A stretch of 64,000 nucleotides of DNA from Streptomyces echinatus (GCF_014203595.1 NZ_JACHJK010000001.1:374582-438581); one strand, 5' to 3'; shown: positions 1 through 8,535, numbered from the stretch's first letter. The notes: a model not told the origin generated them from the letters alone. A program made the numbers and translations.

Positions 1-1
1 C

Positions 2-334
2 GAGCGGCTGCTGGTGAGCAACGGGCTGCCGGTCGGCGGCGAGCTGATCGACGGCACCGGCCGGCCCGGCCTCCCGGTCAGTCTGCTGGTGGCGGCCGGC
101 CAGGCCGTCGTCCGAATGCCGCAGATGGTCGCCCAGGCCGACGCGCCGCCGGAGTGGCTCGCCGCGGTCAGGGAACGTGGTTACGCCTATCTCGTCTTCA
201 CCACCCGCGCCTGGCCCGAGGGCGCGCCCGGCCAGGTCGTCGAGCCGGCGGCGCTGGCCGCGTTCGCCGGTGCCGAGGAGACGCTGCAGGCCGCGGCGCA
301 CGTCGTCCTGCCGGTCACCAGCCTGCGCGGATGA
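2..334 (+). CDS. DUF5949-like protein, 3' part only
   Basis: The reading frame is open from the window edge, so the true start lies upstream; about 110 codons are visible. The visible part has the features I associate with the Streptomyces DUF5949 family: an NGLPVGGEL segment, a PGLPVSLLV stretch, PPEWL, RERGYAY and a terminal AAHVVLP. No catalytic motif, signal peptide or membrane segment is visible. The stop codon overlaps the ATG of the next gene (ATGA), so the two are probably co-translated. Function is unknown; the family call rests on memory of the family and is moderately confident. Confidence 0.65.
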   Translation, partial: ERLLVSNGLPVGGELIDGTGRPGLPVSLLVAAGQAVVRMPQMVAQADAPPEWLAAVRERGYAYLVFTTRAWPEGAPGQVVEPAALAAFAGAEETLQAAAHVVLPVTSLRG

Positions 335-918
335 CGTCCAGGGCCCCCGCCGGTGACAGGGGGTTCGGTCTACTCCTGGTGATCACCGGCGCGGCCGGAC
401 TGCTCGCCTCCTGGGTCATCACCCTGGACGAGTTCAAGCTGCTCGAGAACCCCGCGTTCGTGCCCGGGTGCAGTCTGAACCCGGTGGTGTCCTGCGGGAG
501 CGTGATGAAGAGCGACCAGGCCTCGGTCTTCGGGTTCCCCAATCCGATGCTGGGGCTGGTGGCCTACGCCGTGGTGATCTGCGTCGGCATGAGCCTGCTG
601 GCCGGCGCCCGCTTCCCCGGCTGGTACTGGCTGCTGTTCGAGGCCGGTTGCCTGTTCGGCATCGGGTTCGTCTCGTGGCTCCAGTTCGAGTCGCTGTACC
701 GGATCGACGCGCTCTGCCTGTGGTGCTGTCTGGCCTGGATCGCCACCATTCTCATCTTCTGGTACGCCACCGCACTCATCGTTCGAGCCGGGTTCCTGCC
801 CGCCCCCGGCCGGCTGAAGCGCTTCTTCGGTGAATTCGGCTGGGTGCTGCCCCAGCTCCATCTCGGAGTGATCGGAATGCTCGTACTCACCCGCTGGTGG
901 GACTTCTGGACGAGCTGA
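331..918 (+). CDS. Vitamin K epoxide reductase (VKOR) family membrane protein
   Basis: This 195-residue protein has four to five hydrophobic segments and the cysteine layout of bacterial VKOR: a periplasmic-side pair (C47 and C55) and a CxxC redox centre (C129-L-W-C132) at the start of a later helix. Bacterial VKORs reoxidise DsbA-like thioredoxins with quinone, driving disulfide formation in exported proteins. ATG 331 is chosen because it overlaps the upstream stop and gives a normal family length; an earlier in-frame start would read through the DUF5949 gene. No thioredoxin domain is fused, so the partner must be encoded elsewhere. Confidence 0.88.
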   Translation: MTSRAPAGDRGFGLLLVITGAAGLLASWVITLDEFKLLENPAFVPGCSLNPVVSCGSVMKSDQASVFGFPNPMLGLVAYAVVICVGMSLLAGARFPGWYWLLFEAGCLFGIGFVSWLQFESLYRIDALCLWCCLAWIATILIFWYATALIVRAGFLPAPGRLKRFFGEFGWVLPQLHLGVIGMLVLTRWWDFWTS

Positions 919-1048
919 CCATCGCCCGGACGGCTGTGACCAGCTGACAAATACGGCAATCGGGCGAAAAGTGAACTGGTGGCGAATTCCGGCTCGTTAC
1001 CCGGTACGGACGTCGATTCCCCGCATCCTGAAAGGGACCGTACCTGAC

Positions 1049-1567
1049 ATGAAGCCGACCACCCGAGCAACGCTCGCCGCCGTCATCACGGGCGTCACGG
1101 CCGCCGTGGGGGCCGCGGCCACCCCCGCCGTCGCCGCGACCGGCACGATCCCGGTCCCCGTGCCGCTGGACGGCGTCTCCAGGTCCCTGGGTGTGGAGAT
1201 GCCCCAGGCCGTCCTGGACGTGCCGTTGCTGACGCCGGGGGTGCCCGAGGGGCCGCGCTTCGTCACCGGGCGGCTGATGCCGGAACGCACCGTTCCCCAG
1301 GTGCCGATCAGGGGTGCCCTGCCCGGCGTGAACCTCCGGACGCCCGTGCCGCACCTCATCGGCGGCGGGGCCGACCACATCGGTGTCGGCACCCCCGCCT
1401 CCGCCCTGCGCACCCTCACCCCCGGCCTGGCCCTGGACGCCCCGCTGACCCCGCCGAACCCGGGCCGTGCCGACCTCCCGGACCTGAAGATGCCGCAGGC
1501 CGCCGTCATCGGCCCGGTCCTGCAGACCGTGGCCGGCGCGGACCTCAGCACGGGCCCGGGACGGTAG
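1049..1567 (+). CDS. Small secreted protein, function unknown
   Basis: The 172-residue protein starts at ATG 1049, with an AAAGGGA ribosome site about 11 bases upstream. The N-terminus (MKPTTRATLAA...) is a clear Sec signal peptide with an Ala-rich core ending near AVAA at residues 26-30. The mature part is Pro/Val/Leu-rich with repeated PLLTPG, PVPHL and PLTPP-like phrases and no cysteine. I recognise no domain. It stands alone between the VKOR gene and the tyrosinase operon. It is probably a secreted or wall-associated structural protein, but that is only inference. Confidence 0.7.
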   Translation: MKPTTRATLAAVITGVTAAVGAAATPAVAATGTIPVPVPLDGVSRSLGVEMPQAVLDVPLLTPGVPEGPRFVTGRLMPERTVPQVPIRGALPGVNLRTPVPHLIGGGADHIGVGTPASALRTLTPGLALDAPLTPPNPGRADLPDLKMPQAAVIGPVLQTVAGADLSTGPGR

Positions 1568-1591
1568 CCGCGCACGGCCGGACCGCCGTCC

Positions 1592-1660
1592 GGCCGCACG
1601 GCCGTACCCGCCGTACGTACGGCCACACGGCCGCACGGCCGCACGGCCGTACCCGCCGTA
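1592..1660. repeat. Two copies of a 24-bp direct repeat
   Basis: A 24-bp unit (GGCCGCACGGCC plus GTACCCGCCGTA) occurs identically at 1592-1615 and 1637-1660, just after the stop of the secreted-protein gene. The unit is rich in short inverted GGCCGTACGGCC-like motifs that could form terminator-like hairpins. Confidence 0.6.
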
Positions 1661-1737
1661 TGGCTCTACGGCGGTGACCCCGCGCCCCCTCGGCCGGTTA
1701 GCCGGTACGGACATCTGAACCCGGACGAGGAGCGAGC

Positions 1738-2232
1738 ATGGCTGTGGGTGTGGGCGGAGTGGCGGTCGGCGCGGAGCAACAGGCCACAGCGGAACCCGTC
1801 AGAAGGTCACGGCGGGAGGTGGCGCGGGGGCTGCTGGGCTCCGCCGCCGTGCTGGCGATGGCCCCGGTCGTCGCCGCTTCCCGGCCCCTGCCCACCGCCG
1901 GGCCGGCAGACGCCGGAGCCTTCGACGAGACGTACCGGGGCCGCCGTATCCAGGGAGTGCAGGTTTCCGACACGGGCCGCACGCTGGTGGACGGCGTTTG
2001 GCAGATCACCGTCGACGGCCGTCCGCTGCACCTGATGCGCCGGGCCGACGGCACCTGGCTGAGCATCATCGACCACTACACGTCGTATCGCACGCCGCTG
2101 GAGGCGACACGGGCGGCAGTGGACGAGCTGGGGCCCCACCGGAAGTTGCGCGACCTGGCGCCGGGCCGGTTCGGCGGCGAGCACTCCGGTGTGCACACGG
2201 GGGAGGGCGGACAGCATGGTGTACGTGCGTAA
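1738..2232 (+). CDS. melC1: Tyrosinase cofactor / copper chaperone MelC1
   Basis: This 164-residue protein has a twin-arginine-like N-terminus (RRSRREVARGLL, residues 22-33) before a hydrophobic stretch ending in AAS, as in MelC1 proteins that escort apo-tyrosinase out through Tat. The conserved core (FDETYRGRRIQG, RPLHLMRRADGTWLS, DHYTSYRTP) matches the family. The Tyr-containing DHYTSY loop is the part that occupies the tyrosinase active site in known MelC1/caddie structures. It sits directly upstream of, and overlaps by 17 bases, the tyrosinase gene, which is the standard melC operon arrangement. Confidence 0.93.
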   Translation: MAVGVGGVAVGAEQQATAEPVRRSRREVARGLLGSAAVLAMAPVVAASRPLPTAGPADAGAFDETYRGRRIQGVQVSDTGRTLVDGVWQITVDGRPLHLMRRADGTWLSIIDHYTSYRTPLEATRAAVDELGPHRKLRDLAPGRFGGEHSGVHTGEGGQHGVRA

Positions 2233-3082
2233 GGACGTCAGCACGCTCACCGCCGGGGAGCGCAGAAGGTTCGTGAACGCGCTGCTGGAACTCAAGCGGC
2301 GTGGTGAGTACGACGAATTCGTCCGCCTGCACATCGACGTCTACACCGCCGACGGCGAGAACGGACTGCGCAGCGCCCACATGGCGCCCTCCTTCCTGCC
2401 CTGGCACCGCAGGTTCGTGCTGGAGCTGGAGCGGGCGCTGCGTCGCGTCGACTCCTCGGTGACGGTCCCGTACTGGGACTGGACCCGGAACCGCAAGGCG
2501 ACGTCCGTGCCATGGACGAAGGATCTGCTCGGCGGGAACGGCAGGCGCTCCGACCGGCAGGTGACGACCGGCCCGTTCGCCTACGCGGCGGGCCACTGGA
2601 CCATCAAGGAGGGGGTCACCGACGGCAGGTTCCTCACCCGGGACCTGGGCCGCGCCGCCGCCCCCATCCAGCTGCCCACGAAGAGCGAGCTGCAATGGGC
2701 ACTCGCCGATCCCGTCTACGACGTGCGGCCCTGGAACTCCACCGTCCGCAAGGGGTTCCGCAACAAGCTGGAGGGCTGGGGGAGCGGCAGCGGCAGCGCC
2801 TCCTGGCTCAACCACAATCGAGTGCACCGGTGGGTCGGCGGCGCGATGCTCGGCGGCGCGTCCGTCAACGACCCGGTGTTCTGGATGCATCACGCCTTCC
2901 TCGACCTGCAGTGGACGCGCTGGCAGCGGGCCCACCGCAGCCACCGCTATCTGCCGGCCGAGCCGCCCGGGGCCGGTGACGCTCAGCACGGGCGGGTCGT
3001 CGCTCGGCACGAGAAGCTCCCGCCGTGGGACGAGACGCCGGACCAGCTGGAGGATCTGAGCAGGATCTATCGCTACGGCTGA
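2216..3082 (+). CDS. melC2: Tyrosinase MelC2 (type-3 copper monophenol oxidase)
   Basis: The enzyme oxidises tyrosine to dopaquinone, leading to melanin. The 288-residue protein shows both copper sites: CuA His39, His55 and His64 (AHMAPSFLPWHRRF) and CuB His200, His204 (NHNRVH) and His226 (FWMHHAF). ATG 2216 gives the family N-terminus (MVYVRKDVSTLT); an upstream GTG at 2189 would add nine unrelated residues. It has no signal peptide of its own and relies on MelC1 for export. It is longer than typical MelC2 (about 273 residues, from memory), partly through a Gly/Ser-rich insert (GSGSGSAS, residues 189-196) just before the CuB helix. Confidence 0.95.
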   Translation: MVYVRKDVSTLTAGERRRFVNALLELKRRGEYDEFVRLHIDVYTADGENGLRSAHMAPSFLPWHRRFVLELERALRRVDSSVTVPYWDWTRNRKATSVPWTKDLLGGNGRRSDRQVTTGPFAYAAGHWTIKEGVTDGRFLTRDLGRAAAPIQLPTKSELQWALADPVYDVRPWNSTVRKGFRNKLEGWGSGSGSASWLNHNRVHRWVGGAMLGGASVNDPVFWMHHAFLDLQWTRWQRAHRSHRYLPAEPPGAGDAQHGRVVARHEKLPPWDETPDQLEDLSRIYRYG

Positions 3083-3102
3083 GCACCTGGTCGTGGACGT
3101 GG

Positions 3103-3135
3103 GGGAGCCCCGGCGCTCGGAGTGCCGGGGCTCCC
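3103..3135. terminator. Bidirectional hairpin between melC2 and chpG
   Basis: A perfect 12-bp stem (GGGAGCCCCGGC / GCCGGGGCTCCC) with a 9-base loop lies between the convergent melC2 and chaplin genes. Confidence 0.85.
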
Positions 3136-3154
3136 GTCCGCTGTGCCGGTCCGC

Positions 3155-3442
3155 TCAGTTGCCGTACCCGTTGCCGCCGGGCGTACCGGGCGTGTCGTGG
3201 TCGTCGATGTTGGCGCAGGCGTTGCCGAAGGCCGGGTTCAGCAGGGCGATCACGTCGACGGTGTTCCCGCACACGTTGACCGGGACGTGGAGCGGAACCT
3301 GGACCACGTTGCCGGACACCACGCCGGGCGATCCGGTGGCCGCGCCGAGGGCGCCCGAGTCGGCGAGGGCCAGCCCGGACCCACTGACCACCACGGCACC
3401 GGTGCCGAGAGCGACAGCGGCTGCCTTCGCGATGCGAGACAT
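3155..3442 (-). CDS. chpG: Short chaplin, ChpG type
   Basis: Chaplins are small hydrophobic secreted proteins that self-assemble into amyloid fibres coating aerial hyphae and spores. This one has a signal peptide (residues 1-29, ending ALA-DSG) and a single chaplin domain (GSPGVVSGNVVQVP, HVPVNVCGNT, LNPAFGNAC) with the two conserved cysteines. After the domain comes a hydrophilic Asp/Gly-rich tail (DDHDTPGTPGGNGYGN), which I recall as typical of ChpG; the position next to melC2 also matches the chpG locus of S. coelicolor. ATG 3442 is preferred over the adjacent GTG 3445 because an AGGAG lies at ideal spacing. Confidence 0.9.
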   Translation of the reverse strand: MSRIAKAAAVALGTGAVVVSGSGLALADSGALGAATGSPGVVSGNVVQVPLHVPVNVCGNTVDVIALLNPAFGNACANIDDHDTPGTPGGNGYGN

Positions 3443-3584
3443 CACGTTCTCCTTTTGTAGCTCGGTAAGCGCGGCGGCCAGACCAGCCGCCGCACTCCCC
3501 GTTCAACGGCGGGGCGCGGGGTGGGTCACGCAGATCAGCCGGGGATCACCCGTTCAACGGCCGGTCTGTCCGGGAGGGAGTCCC

Positions 3585-3655
3585 GGGTGAGGTGGCGGGG
3601 TGTGTCCGGCGGGGTGTCCAGGGTGAGGTGGCGGGGTGTGGCCGGCGGGGTGCCC
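3585..3655. repeat. 36-bp imperfect direct repeat in the gap 3443-3740
   Basis: Two near-identical 36-bp units beginning GGGTGAGGTGGCGGGGTGTG lie at 3585 and 3621. CCGTTCAACGGC also occurs twice nearby (around 3500 and 3550). I see no gene or clear promoter in this roughly 300-base gap upstream of the DUF2087 gene. Confidence 0.6.
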
Positions 3656-3740
3656 GGGGGGAAGCGGCGGGGCTGCCGCGGCGCGGAACCGCGGGGAAAT
3701 TCACGGGCGCGCGGCGGGGCCGGTCTCCTACCCTCCGGCC

Positions 3741-4355
3741 ATGGACACCGACAACGTTCCCGATACGCGCGAGCGGTCCCGGCAACTGATCGGTCTGCTG
3801 GCCGACGAGAGCCGGCTGCGGGCCTTCGCCGCGATCGCACTGGGCGCGCGGAGCGCCGGCCAGGTCGCCGAGACGGCCGGCCTCCCGCCGAGGGAAACGG
3901 CCCTCGCGCTGCTCAGACTGCGCGAGCAGGGTGCCGTGACCGGCCGGGGCCGGGAGGCCGCCGGGGGTCGGAGCGGCCGGAGTGAGAACGGCGGGGCGCT
4001 GCCCGGCGGGGCGGAGGAAGGGCTCGCGGTCTCCTACGACCTGCTGCGCGAGCTGGCCCGGCCGGAAAGGCCCGCGCGGCCGGCCGGCGGCGGCACACTG
4101 GAGACTTTCGTACGGGACGGCCGGCTGGTGCGGCTGCCCGCCAGGTGGACCCGTAAGCAGCAAGTGCTGCGGCACATCGCGGAGCAGACCTTCGAGCCGG
4201 GCGTCGCCTATCCGGAGCGGGTCGTGAACGAGCGCCTGCGCGCCTGGTGCCAGGAATCCGACGAGATCGACCATGTGACGCTCCGGCGCTATCTCGTGGA
4301 CCTGGGCGAGCTGCGCCGGAGCGAGGGCGTCTACGAACGTGTGGCGGCCGCCTGA
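3741..4355 (+). CDS. DUF2087-domain putative regulator with ArsR-like N-terminus
   Basis: The 204-residue protein has an N-terminal helix-rich segment (residues 8-65, RSRQLIGLLADESRLRAFAAI) that resembles an ArsR-type winged-helix DNA-binding fold. The C-terminal segment (about 110-200; RLVRLPARWTRKQQVL, YPERVVNERL, DHVTLRRYLVDLGEL) is DUF2087. A Gly/Arg-rich spacer separates them. ATG 3741 gives the expected family length; earlier starts would extend into low-complexity repeat DNA. The target is unknown and no paired gene is adjacent on the same strand. Confidence 0.82.
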   Translation: MDTDNVPDTRERSRQLIGLLADESRLRAFAAIALGARSAGQVAETAGLPPRETALALLRLREQGAVTGRGREAAGGRSGRSENGGALPGGAEEGLAVSYDLLRELARPERPARPAGGGTLETFVRDGRLVRLPARWTRKQQVLRHIAEQTFEPGVAYPERVVNERLRAWCQESDEIDHVTLRRYLVDLGELRRSEGVYERVAAA

Positions 4356-4365
4356 CCGGACGGCC

Positions 4366-5325
4366 TCAGGGCAGCCGCCGCAGCGGGGAGCCCGCCAGAT
4401 AGGCCTGGATGTCCTCCACGGCCTGGCCGTAGTACGTCGCGTAGTTGGCGCGCGAGACGTAGCCGAGGTGGGGCGTGGCGAGGAGCCGGGGCGCGCTGCG
4501 CATCGGATGGCCGGCGGGCAGCGGCTCGACGTCGAAGACATCGACGCCGGCGCCGGCGATCCGGCCCTCGCGCAGCGCGGCCAGCAGCGCGTCCTGGTCG
4601 ACGATGGCCGCGCGGGAGGTGTTGACCAGGTAGGCGGTCGGCTTCATCAGGGCGAGTTCGGCGGCGCCGACGAGACCGCGGGTGCGGTCGCCGAGGGCCA
4701 GATGGATGGAGACGAAGTCGCTGTCGCCCAGCAACTCCTCCTTGGAGGCGGCCAGTTCCACACCGGCCTCCCCGGCGCGCTCCTTGGTGAGGTTCTGGCT
4801 CCAGGCGCTCACCCGCATGCCGAAGGCGAGCCCGACCTGGGCGACCCGGCCGCCGATCTTGCCCAGCCCGAGCAGCCCCAGCCGGCGGCCGTGCAGATCG
4901 GCGCCGACGGTCGACTGCCAGGGGCCGTCGCCGCGCAGGGCGTTGCTCTCCTGGACGATCCCGCGGGCGAGCCCGAGCAGCAGTGCCCAGGTCAGCTCGA
5001 CCGGCGGGGTGCTCGAACTCGCCGTACCGCACACGGTGACGCCGTGCGCCTCGGCGGCGGCGTAGTCGATGACGCTGTTGCGCATCCCGGAGGCGACGAG
5101 CAGCTTGAGCCGGGGCAGGCGGGCGATCAGGGAGCCCGGGAAGGGGACGCGTTCGCGCAGGGTGACGACGATGTCGTAGTCGGCGAGGGCCGCGGCGAGG
5201 GCGTCCTCACCGTCGAGGTGCTCGCGCAGCGGGACGACGTCCACCTGATCCTCGATCACCGACCAGTCGGCCGATTCGGCGGCCACCCCCTGGAAGTCGT
5301 CCAGCACCGCACACCGAAGCCGCAT
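4366..5325 (-). CDS. D-2-hydroxyacid dehydrogenase family protein
   Basis: This NAD(P)-dependent oxidoreductase has 319 residues. The Rossmann motif GLLGLGKIGGRVA lies near residue 150. The catalytic Arg is in NTSRAAIVD, the Glu in GAGVDVFDVEPLP and the His in ATPHLGY, the triad of the family that reduces 2-keto acids or oxidises D-2-hydroxy acids. The N-terminal catalytic-lobe segment (MRLRCAVLDDFQGVA) also fits. It is monocistronic and convergent with the DUF2087 gene, their stops about 10 bases apart. Substrate cannot be told from sequence. Confidence 0.9.
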   Translation of the reverse strand: MRLRCAVLDDFQGVAAESADWSVIEDQVDVVPLREHLDGEDALAAALADYDIVVTLRERVPFPGSLIARLPRLKLLVASGMRNSVIDYAAAEAHGVTVCGTASSSTPPVELTWALLLGLARGIVQESNALRGDGPWQSTVGADLHGRRLGLLGLGKIGGRVAQVGLAFGMRVSAWSQNLTKERAGEAGVELAASKEELLGDSDFVSIHLALGDRTRGLVGAAELALMKPTAYLVNTSRAAIVDQDALLAALREGRIAGAGVDVFDVEPLPAGHPMRSAPRLLATPHLGYVSRANYATYYGQAVEDIQAYLAGSPLRRLP

Positions 5326-5491
5326 GTCGTCTCCCTTCCCCGGGCGACTGTACCGATCGGCCCCGGAACGCGACCGACAGGGTCACCCCGCCCTTCGCCC
5401 CGCGACTCCCGGGCCCCCCGTCCCCGGTCAACTCCTACCGGCCAACTCCCCCTGGCCCGCTCCTCTCCCCCCAGCCTGGAAGAGTGGCCCC

Positions 5492-5887
5492 ATGCTGCTC
5501 GAACCCGAGAACACGCTGTTCGTCCGTGGTGCCACGCCCGTGCTCCTGCTGGCGGGGGCGCCCGTCCACGACGCCCTGCCGCAACTGAGCGCGCCCGACG
5601 GGGCGATACCCCTGTGCGAGGGCTGGAGCATCGTGCCCCGGCTCACCCTGTGCGTGGTGGACGGCCCGGGCGACCACGGAATCGTGGTGCCCGCCCTCGC
5701 CGCGCCGGTGGTCGGCGAGGCCGACGGCGGTACGGCGCCGGGCGACATGGCCGACTGGTGCGCGGACGCCGAGCAGGCCGGCGGCGCGGTCGTCCTGTCG
5801 CTGGACCGGCTGCCCGAGACGCTCGACTGGTCCGCGCTCCTGTCCTCGGGCACCACGCGCGGAGGCTTCCTGCCCGCCCTGGCCTGA
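5492..5887 (+). CDS. Hypothetical protein, 131 residues
   Basis: Starts at ATG 5492, preceded by CTGGAAGAG. It is acidic and has no signal peptide or membrane segment. Visible blocks include ENTLFVRGATPVLLLAGAP, GWSIVPRLTLCVVDGPGDHG and a final SGTTRGGFLPALA. I do not recognise the family. Codon use is normal for the neighbourhood, so I believe it is a real gene; nothing nearby suggests a function. Confidence 0.65.
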   Translation: MLLEPENTLFVRGATPVLLLAGAPVHDALPQLSAPDGAIPLCEGWSIVPRLTLCVVDGPGDHGIVVPALAAPVVGEADGGTAPGDMADWCADAEQAGGAVVLSLDRLPETLDWSALLSSGTTRGGFLPALA

Positions 5888-6031
5888 CACCACGTGACAC
5901 CGGCTTGGCAGACCGACAGCACACCCGCCGGCCGGCCTGCCGAACCCGGCCCCGCCGAACCTTTCGCGCCGAGCGACTCGGAGCGGGATTTTTCTGTTGA
6001 GCACCGATGGGTGATCGGCAACCATGGGCCC

Positions 6032-6226
6032 ATGAGTCACGGCTTACGTCGCATCACCGGACTGACGATCATGATCGCGGGCATCGCGTTGGGTGCCTGG
6101 GTGGCCTTCGGGTCCCCACAGCACTGGCACGGCGCCCAAGCCCTGGGGCGCATGGCGCTGGGCCTGGGATCCCTGGGGATGATCAGCGCCTCACCCCGCC
6201 TGATCTTCCCCGACGCCTCGGATTGA
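6032..6226 (+). CDS. Small membrane protein, 64 residues
   Basis: Two hydrophobic stretches are visible: residues 8-26 (ITGLTIMIAGIALGAWVAF) and about 40-55 (MALGLGSLGMISAS), so this is probably a two-helix integral membrane peptide. ATG 6032 is used; an in-frame GTG at 6011 would add seven residues. No family recognised. It marks the last ordinary gene before the accessory island. Confidence 0.55.
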   Translation: MSHGLRRITGLTIMIAGIALGAWVAFGSPQHWHGAQALGRMALGLGSLGMISASPRLIFPDASD

Positions 6227-6451
6227 TCACCGAAGACGCGGCGGTGCCCGGCGACACGGCCCCCCGCCGGCAGAAGCGACCGGCCGCCCCAGCAGAACCC
6301 GAACCAGAGACCAAGCACCGAGAAGACGCTCGGCACGACGCGGGTCACCCCCGCTGACCTGCTCCTCCCGCCCTGCCGGTCCGTGTCCGCGACGGTTGGC
6401 CTGACCTGGGGAAAGTGCTGGGCCGACGGGTGACGAACGGGCGAGGCCAGG

Positions 6452-7630
6452 GTGGTCAAGGCGATCAACACGGCCAACGGTTCACCGGGCGCCGACACCC
6501 TCCGGCTGGCCCGCAAGTGCACCTACAAGCTGACGTCCCCGAACGCGACCGATCCCGCGAACGGCCTGCCCACCGTCACCAGCGAGATCACGATCGAGGG
6601 CAACGGCGCGACGATCACGCGCGCCAAGTCGGCCTCGGACTTCCGCATCCTGTTGGTGGGCGCGTCGGGCACCCTGATGCTCAACAGGACCACGATCAGC
6701 GGCGGCCGGGCGACGGACTGCCGCTCTTCCCCGGAGGCGCGGTCTGCGGGGGCGGCATCAACAACCAGGGAACCCTGACGGTGAACCACGGCAAGGTGGT
6801 CCACAACGCCGCCGGCTCCGCCACGGACGGCATCGTCGTGGAGGGCGGTGGCATCGACAGCGACGGCACCGCAGCGACGGCACCGCGACCGTGAACGACA
6901 CCGACATCAGTGACAACACCGCCATCTAACCGGCAGCACCGCGAGCAGTGCCGACGGCGGCGGACTCGCCAACGACGGCCCTCTCACGCTCAAGCGCAGC
7001 CGGGTGACCGGCAACATCGTGCGCGTCGCCGAGAACGCCGGCAGCTTCGCGTTCGGCGCCGGCTACGCCGTCTTCGCGAAGACGACCATCGACCACAGCA
7101 CCATCAGCGGCAACCGTGCCGACGCCCCGCGCGGGACCGCGCGTGGCGCTCTGGCGAACGCCTCCCCGGAGGGCATTACGGTGACCGACACCGTCATCAG
7201 CCGCAACGCCACCAGCGCTCCGGGCGGCACCGCCACGGGCGGCGGAGTCGCCAACAACTCTCCCCTGGACATGATCAGCACCCGTGTCCTCGACAACACC
7301 GCCACGGCCGCGGGCGGCGTCGCACGAGGCGGCGGGATCAGGAACGGCCCCTTCGGCACGCGCGCCCTGAAGAGCAGCGCGGTGCGGGGCAACCTCGCCA
7401 AGGCCGTGGACGGCGGCACCGCCCAGGGCGGTGGGATCTTCCACGCCGCCGGCACCCAGGCCACGGGCTCCACGGTCCTGAACGACAGCTTCGTCACGGC
7501 CAACAAGGCCGACGACGGAGGCGGCATCTTCACGGCGTCCGGCACGGTCACGCTGAACAACACCGTGGTCCAACGCAACAGAGCCGAACAACTGCGCCCA
7601 CCGAAAAGCGTCCCCGGCTGCACCGGCTGA
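6452..7630 (+). pseudogene. Frameshifted right-handed beta-helix repeat protein
   Basis: The coding signal is a run of parallel beta-helix coils of the kind GGGxxNxGTLTxxxxxxxxN (for example CGGGINNQGTLTVNHGKVV, TTIDHSTISGNRA, DTVISRNATSAPGG, GGGIFTASGTVTLNNTVVQRN), as in polymorphic outer-membrane or pectate-lyase-like surface proteins. The frame changes three times: near 6718, near 6885 and near 6928 (a stop, TAA, follows DNTAI, and the helix resumes in another frame with TGSTASSADGGG). No signal peptide or cell-wall anchor is left at either end. The last 627 bases (7004-7630) remain open. I read it as a decayed surface protein at the edge of the island; three sequencing indels in one gene is a less likely alternative. 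Confidence 0.75.
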
Positions 7631-7638
7631 GCCCATGG

Positions 7639-7670
7639 GTGGGGCCCGCCACGAGCAGTGCGGGCCCCAC
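7639..7670. terminator. Hairpin after the beta-helix pseudogene
   Basis: An 11-bp perfect stem (GTGGGGCCCGC / GCGGGCCCCAC) with a 10-base loop sits nine bases past the pseudogene stop. Confidence 0.75.
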
Positions 7671-7992
7671 CTGCCAGGTGCGCCGGGTCTGGCGGGTCTG
7701 CCGGTCCGCCTGATGTCGCTTTCGCGAGCAAGGGTGTTGTCACTGAGGGCGCATGCGACTCCGCCGACGCACACGACCGGCACATCAGCTCCGACCGGGT
7801 GATTTGCCGTTCCCACGCAGTGGACGCACGGCCCGCCCGACGAAGTGGATCAACGCTATTTCGAATCGACCGTCGCTGGCCTCTGAGCTGGGCCTCTAGC
7901 AGCGCGGCAGGCCGCATACTCGTCGGCGTCGACTCACATTCAACTGGTTCTTCACGTGCGACGATCCCGGTTGCAGTGCACACTTCTCCGCC
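7671..7992. other. Degenerate gene-free stretch with an integrase fragment
   Basis: No intact gene is visible. Bases 7786-7813 match the integrase remnant at 11760-11787 in 27 of 28 positions and encode the same LRPGD phrase, so a second piece of integrase sequence survives here. The surroundings show no other recognisable coding signal. Confidence 0.5.
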
Positions 7993-8535
7993 GTGGAGAT
8001 CATCAAGGGGGAGCTTCGGCGTCTTCGGTCCGGTCTCGGATCTGATGACATGCAACAGCGGCCTTTCCTCGTCCGGGTCCGGTTCACCGCCGAGAGTCCG
8101 GCACGCGTCATCGCGGATGCTCGTGCCGTGCTGAACTGTGTGGTCGAGCAGACGGACACCTGGCCCGCGTTCGAGCGGTGGCCGGAGCTGTTGCCGGCCT
8201 GGTTCGTGCAGCGGAGTGCGCCGGAACATGCGGAGTTGAGTGCTGGCTGGTCGTTCGATGTCCGGGCCTGGTTCCGGAAGCGGCGGGCGACGGCATCTAG
8301 GCAGAACGCGCATTTGGATCAGGGGCCTTGGACGCTGTCAGGCTGGCTTTGCGACTTCGACCCGACCGAGGAGGGCATGGGTGACGACCGTAGCTGGTGG
8401 TGGTGGGACGCGGGCTCGGATGAGCCGGGCACCGGCTGGGTCGAGGTGGCCACCACCGGTTGGCCATTCGGCAGCGGTTCGCTGTTCTGGCTGATCGAGG
8501 CCAGCGGTGGCCGGTATCTCGAGTATGGGGCGTAA
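7993..8535 (+). CDS. Hypothetical protein, up to 180 residues
   Basis: The GTG at 7993 gives 180 residues; an ATG at 8050 (MQQRPFLVRVRF) is an equally good start and would give 161. The protein is Trp-rich, with WSFDVRAWF, a WWWWD run and TGWPFGSGSLFWLIE near the C-terminus. It has no signal peptide or membrane segment. I do not recognise the family. Its orphan position inside a decayed island, with lower GC than the core genes, suggests transferred cargo; small Trp-rich cytosolic orphans of this kind are sometimes immunity proteins, but no toxin partner is visible. Confidence 0.5.
   Translation: MEIIKGELRRLRSGLGSDDMQQRPFLVRVRFTAESPARVIADARAVLNCVVEQTDTWPAFERWPELLPAWFVQRSAPEHAELSAGWSFDVRAWFRKRRATASRQNAHLDQGPWTLSGWLCDFDPTEEGMGDDRSWWWWDAGSDEPGTGWVEVATTGWPFGSGSLFWLIEASGGRYLEYGA

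Noticed and set aside
6232..6448. N-terminal part of the beta-helix gene
   Set aside because: No signal peptide or coils are readable before 6449 in any frame.
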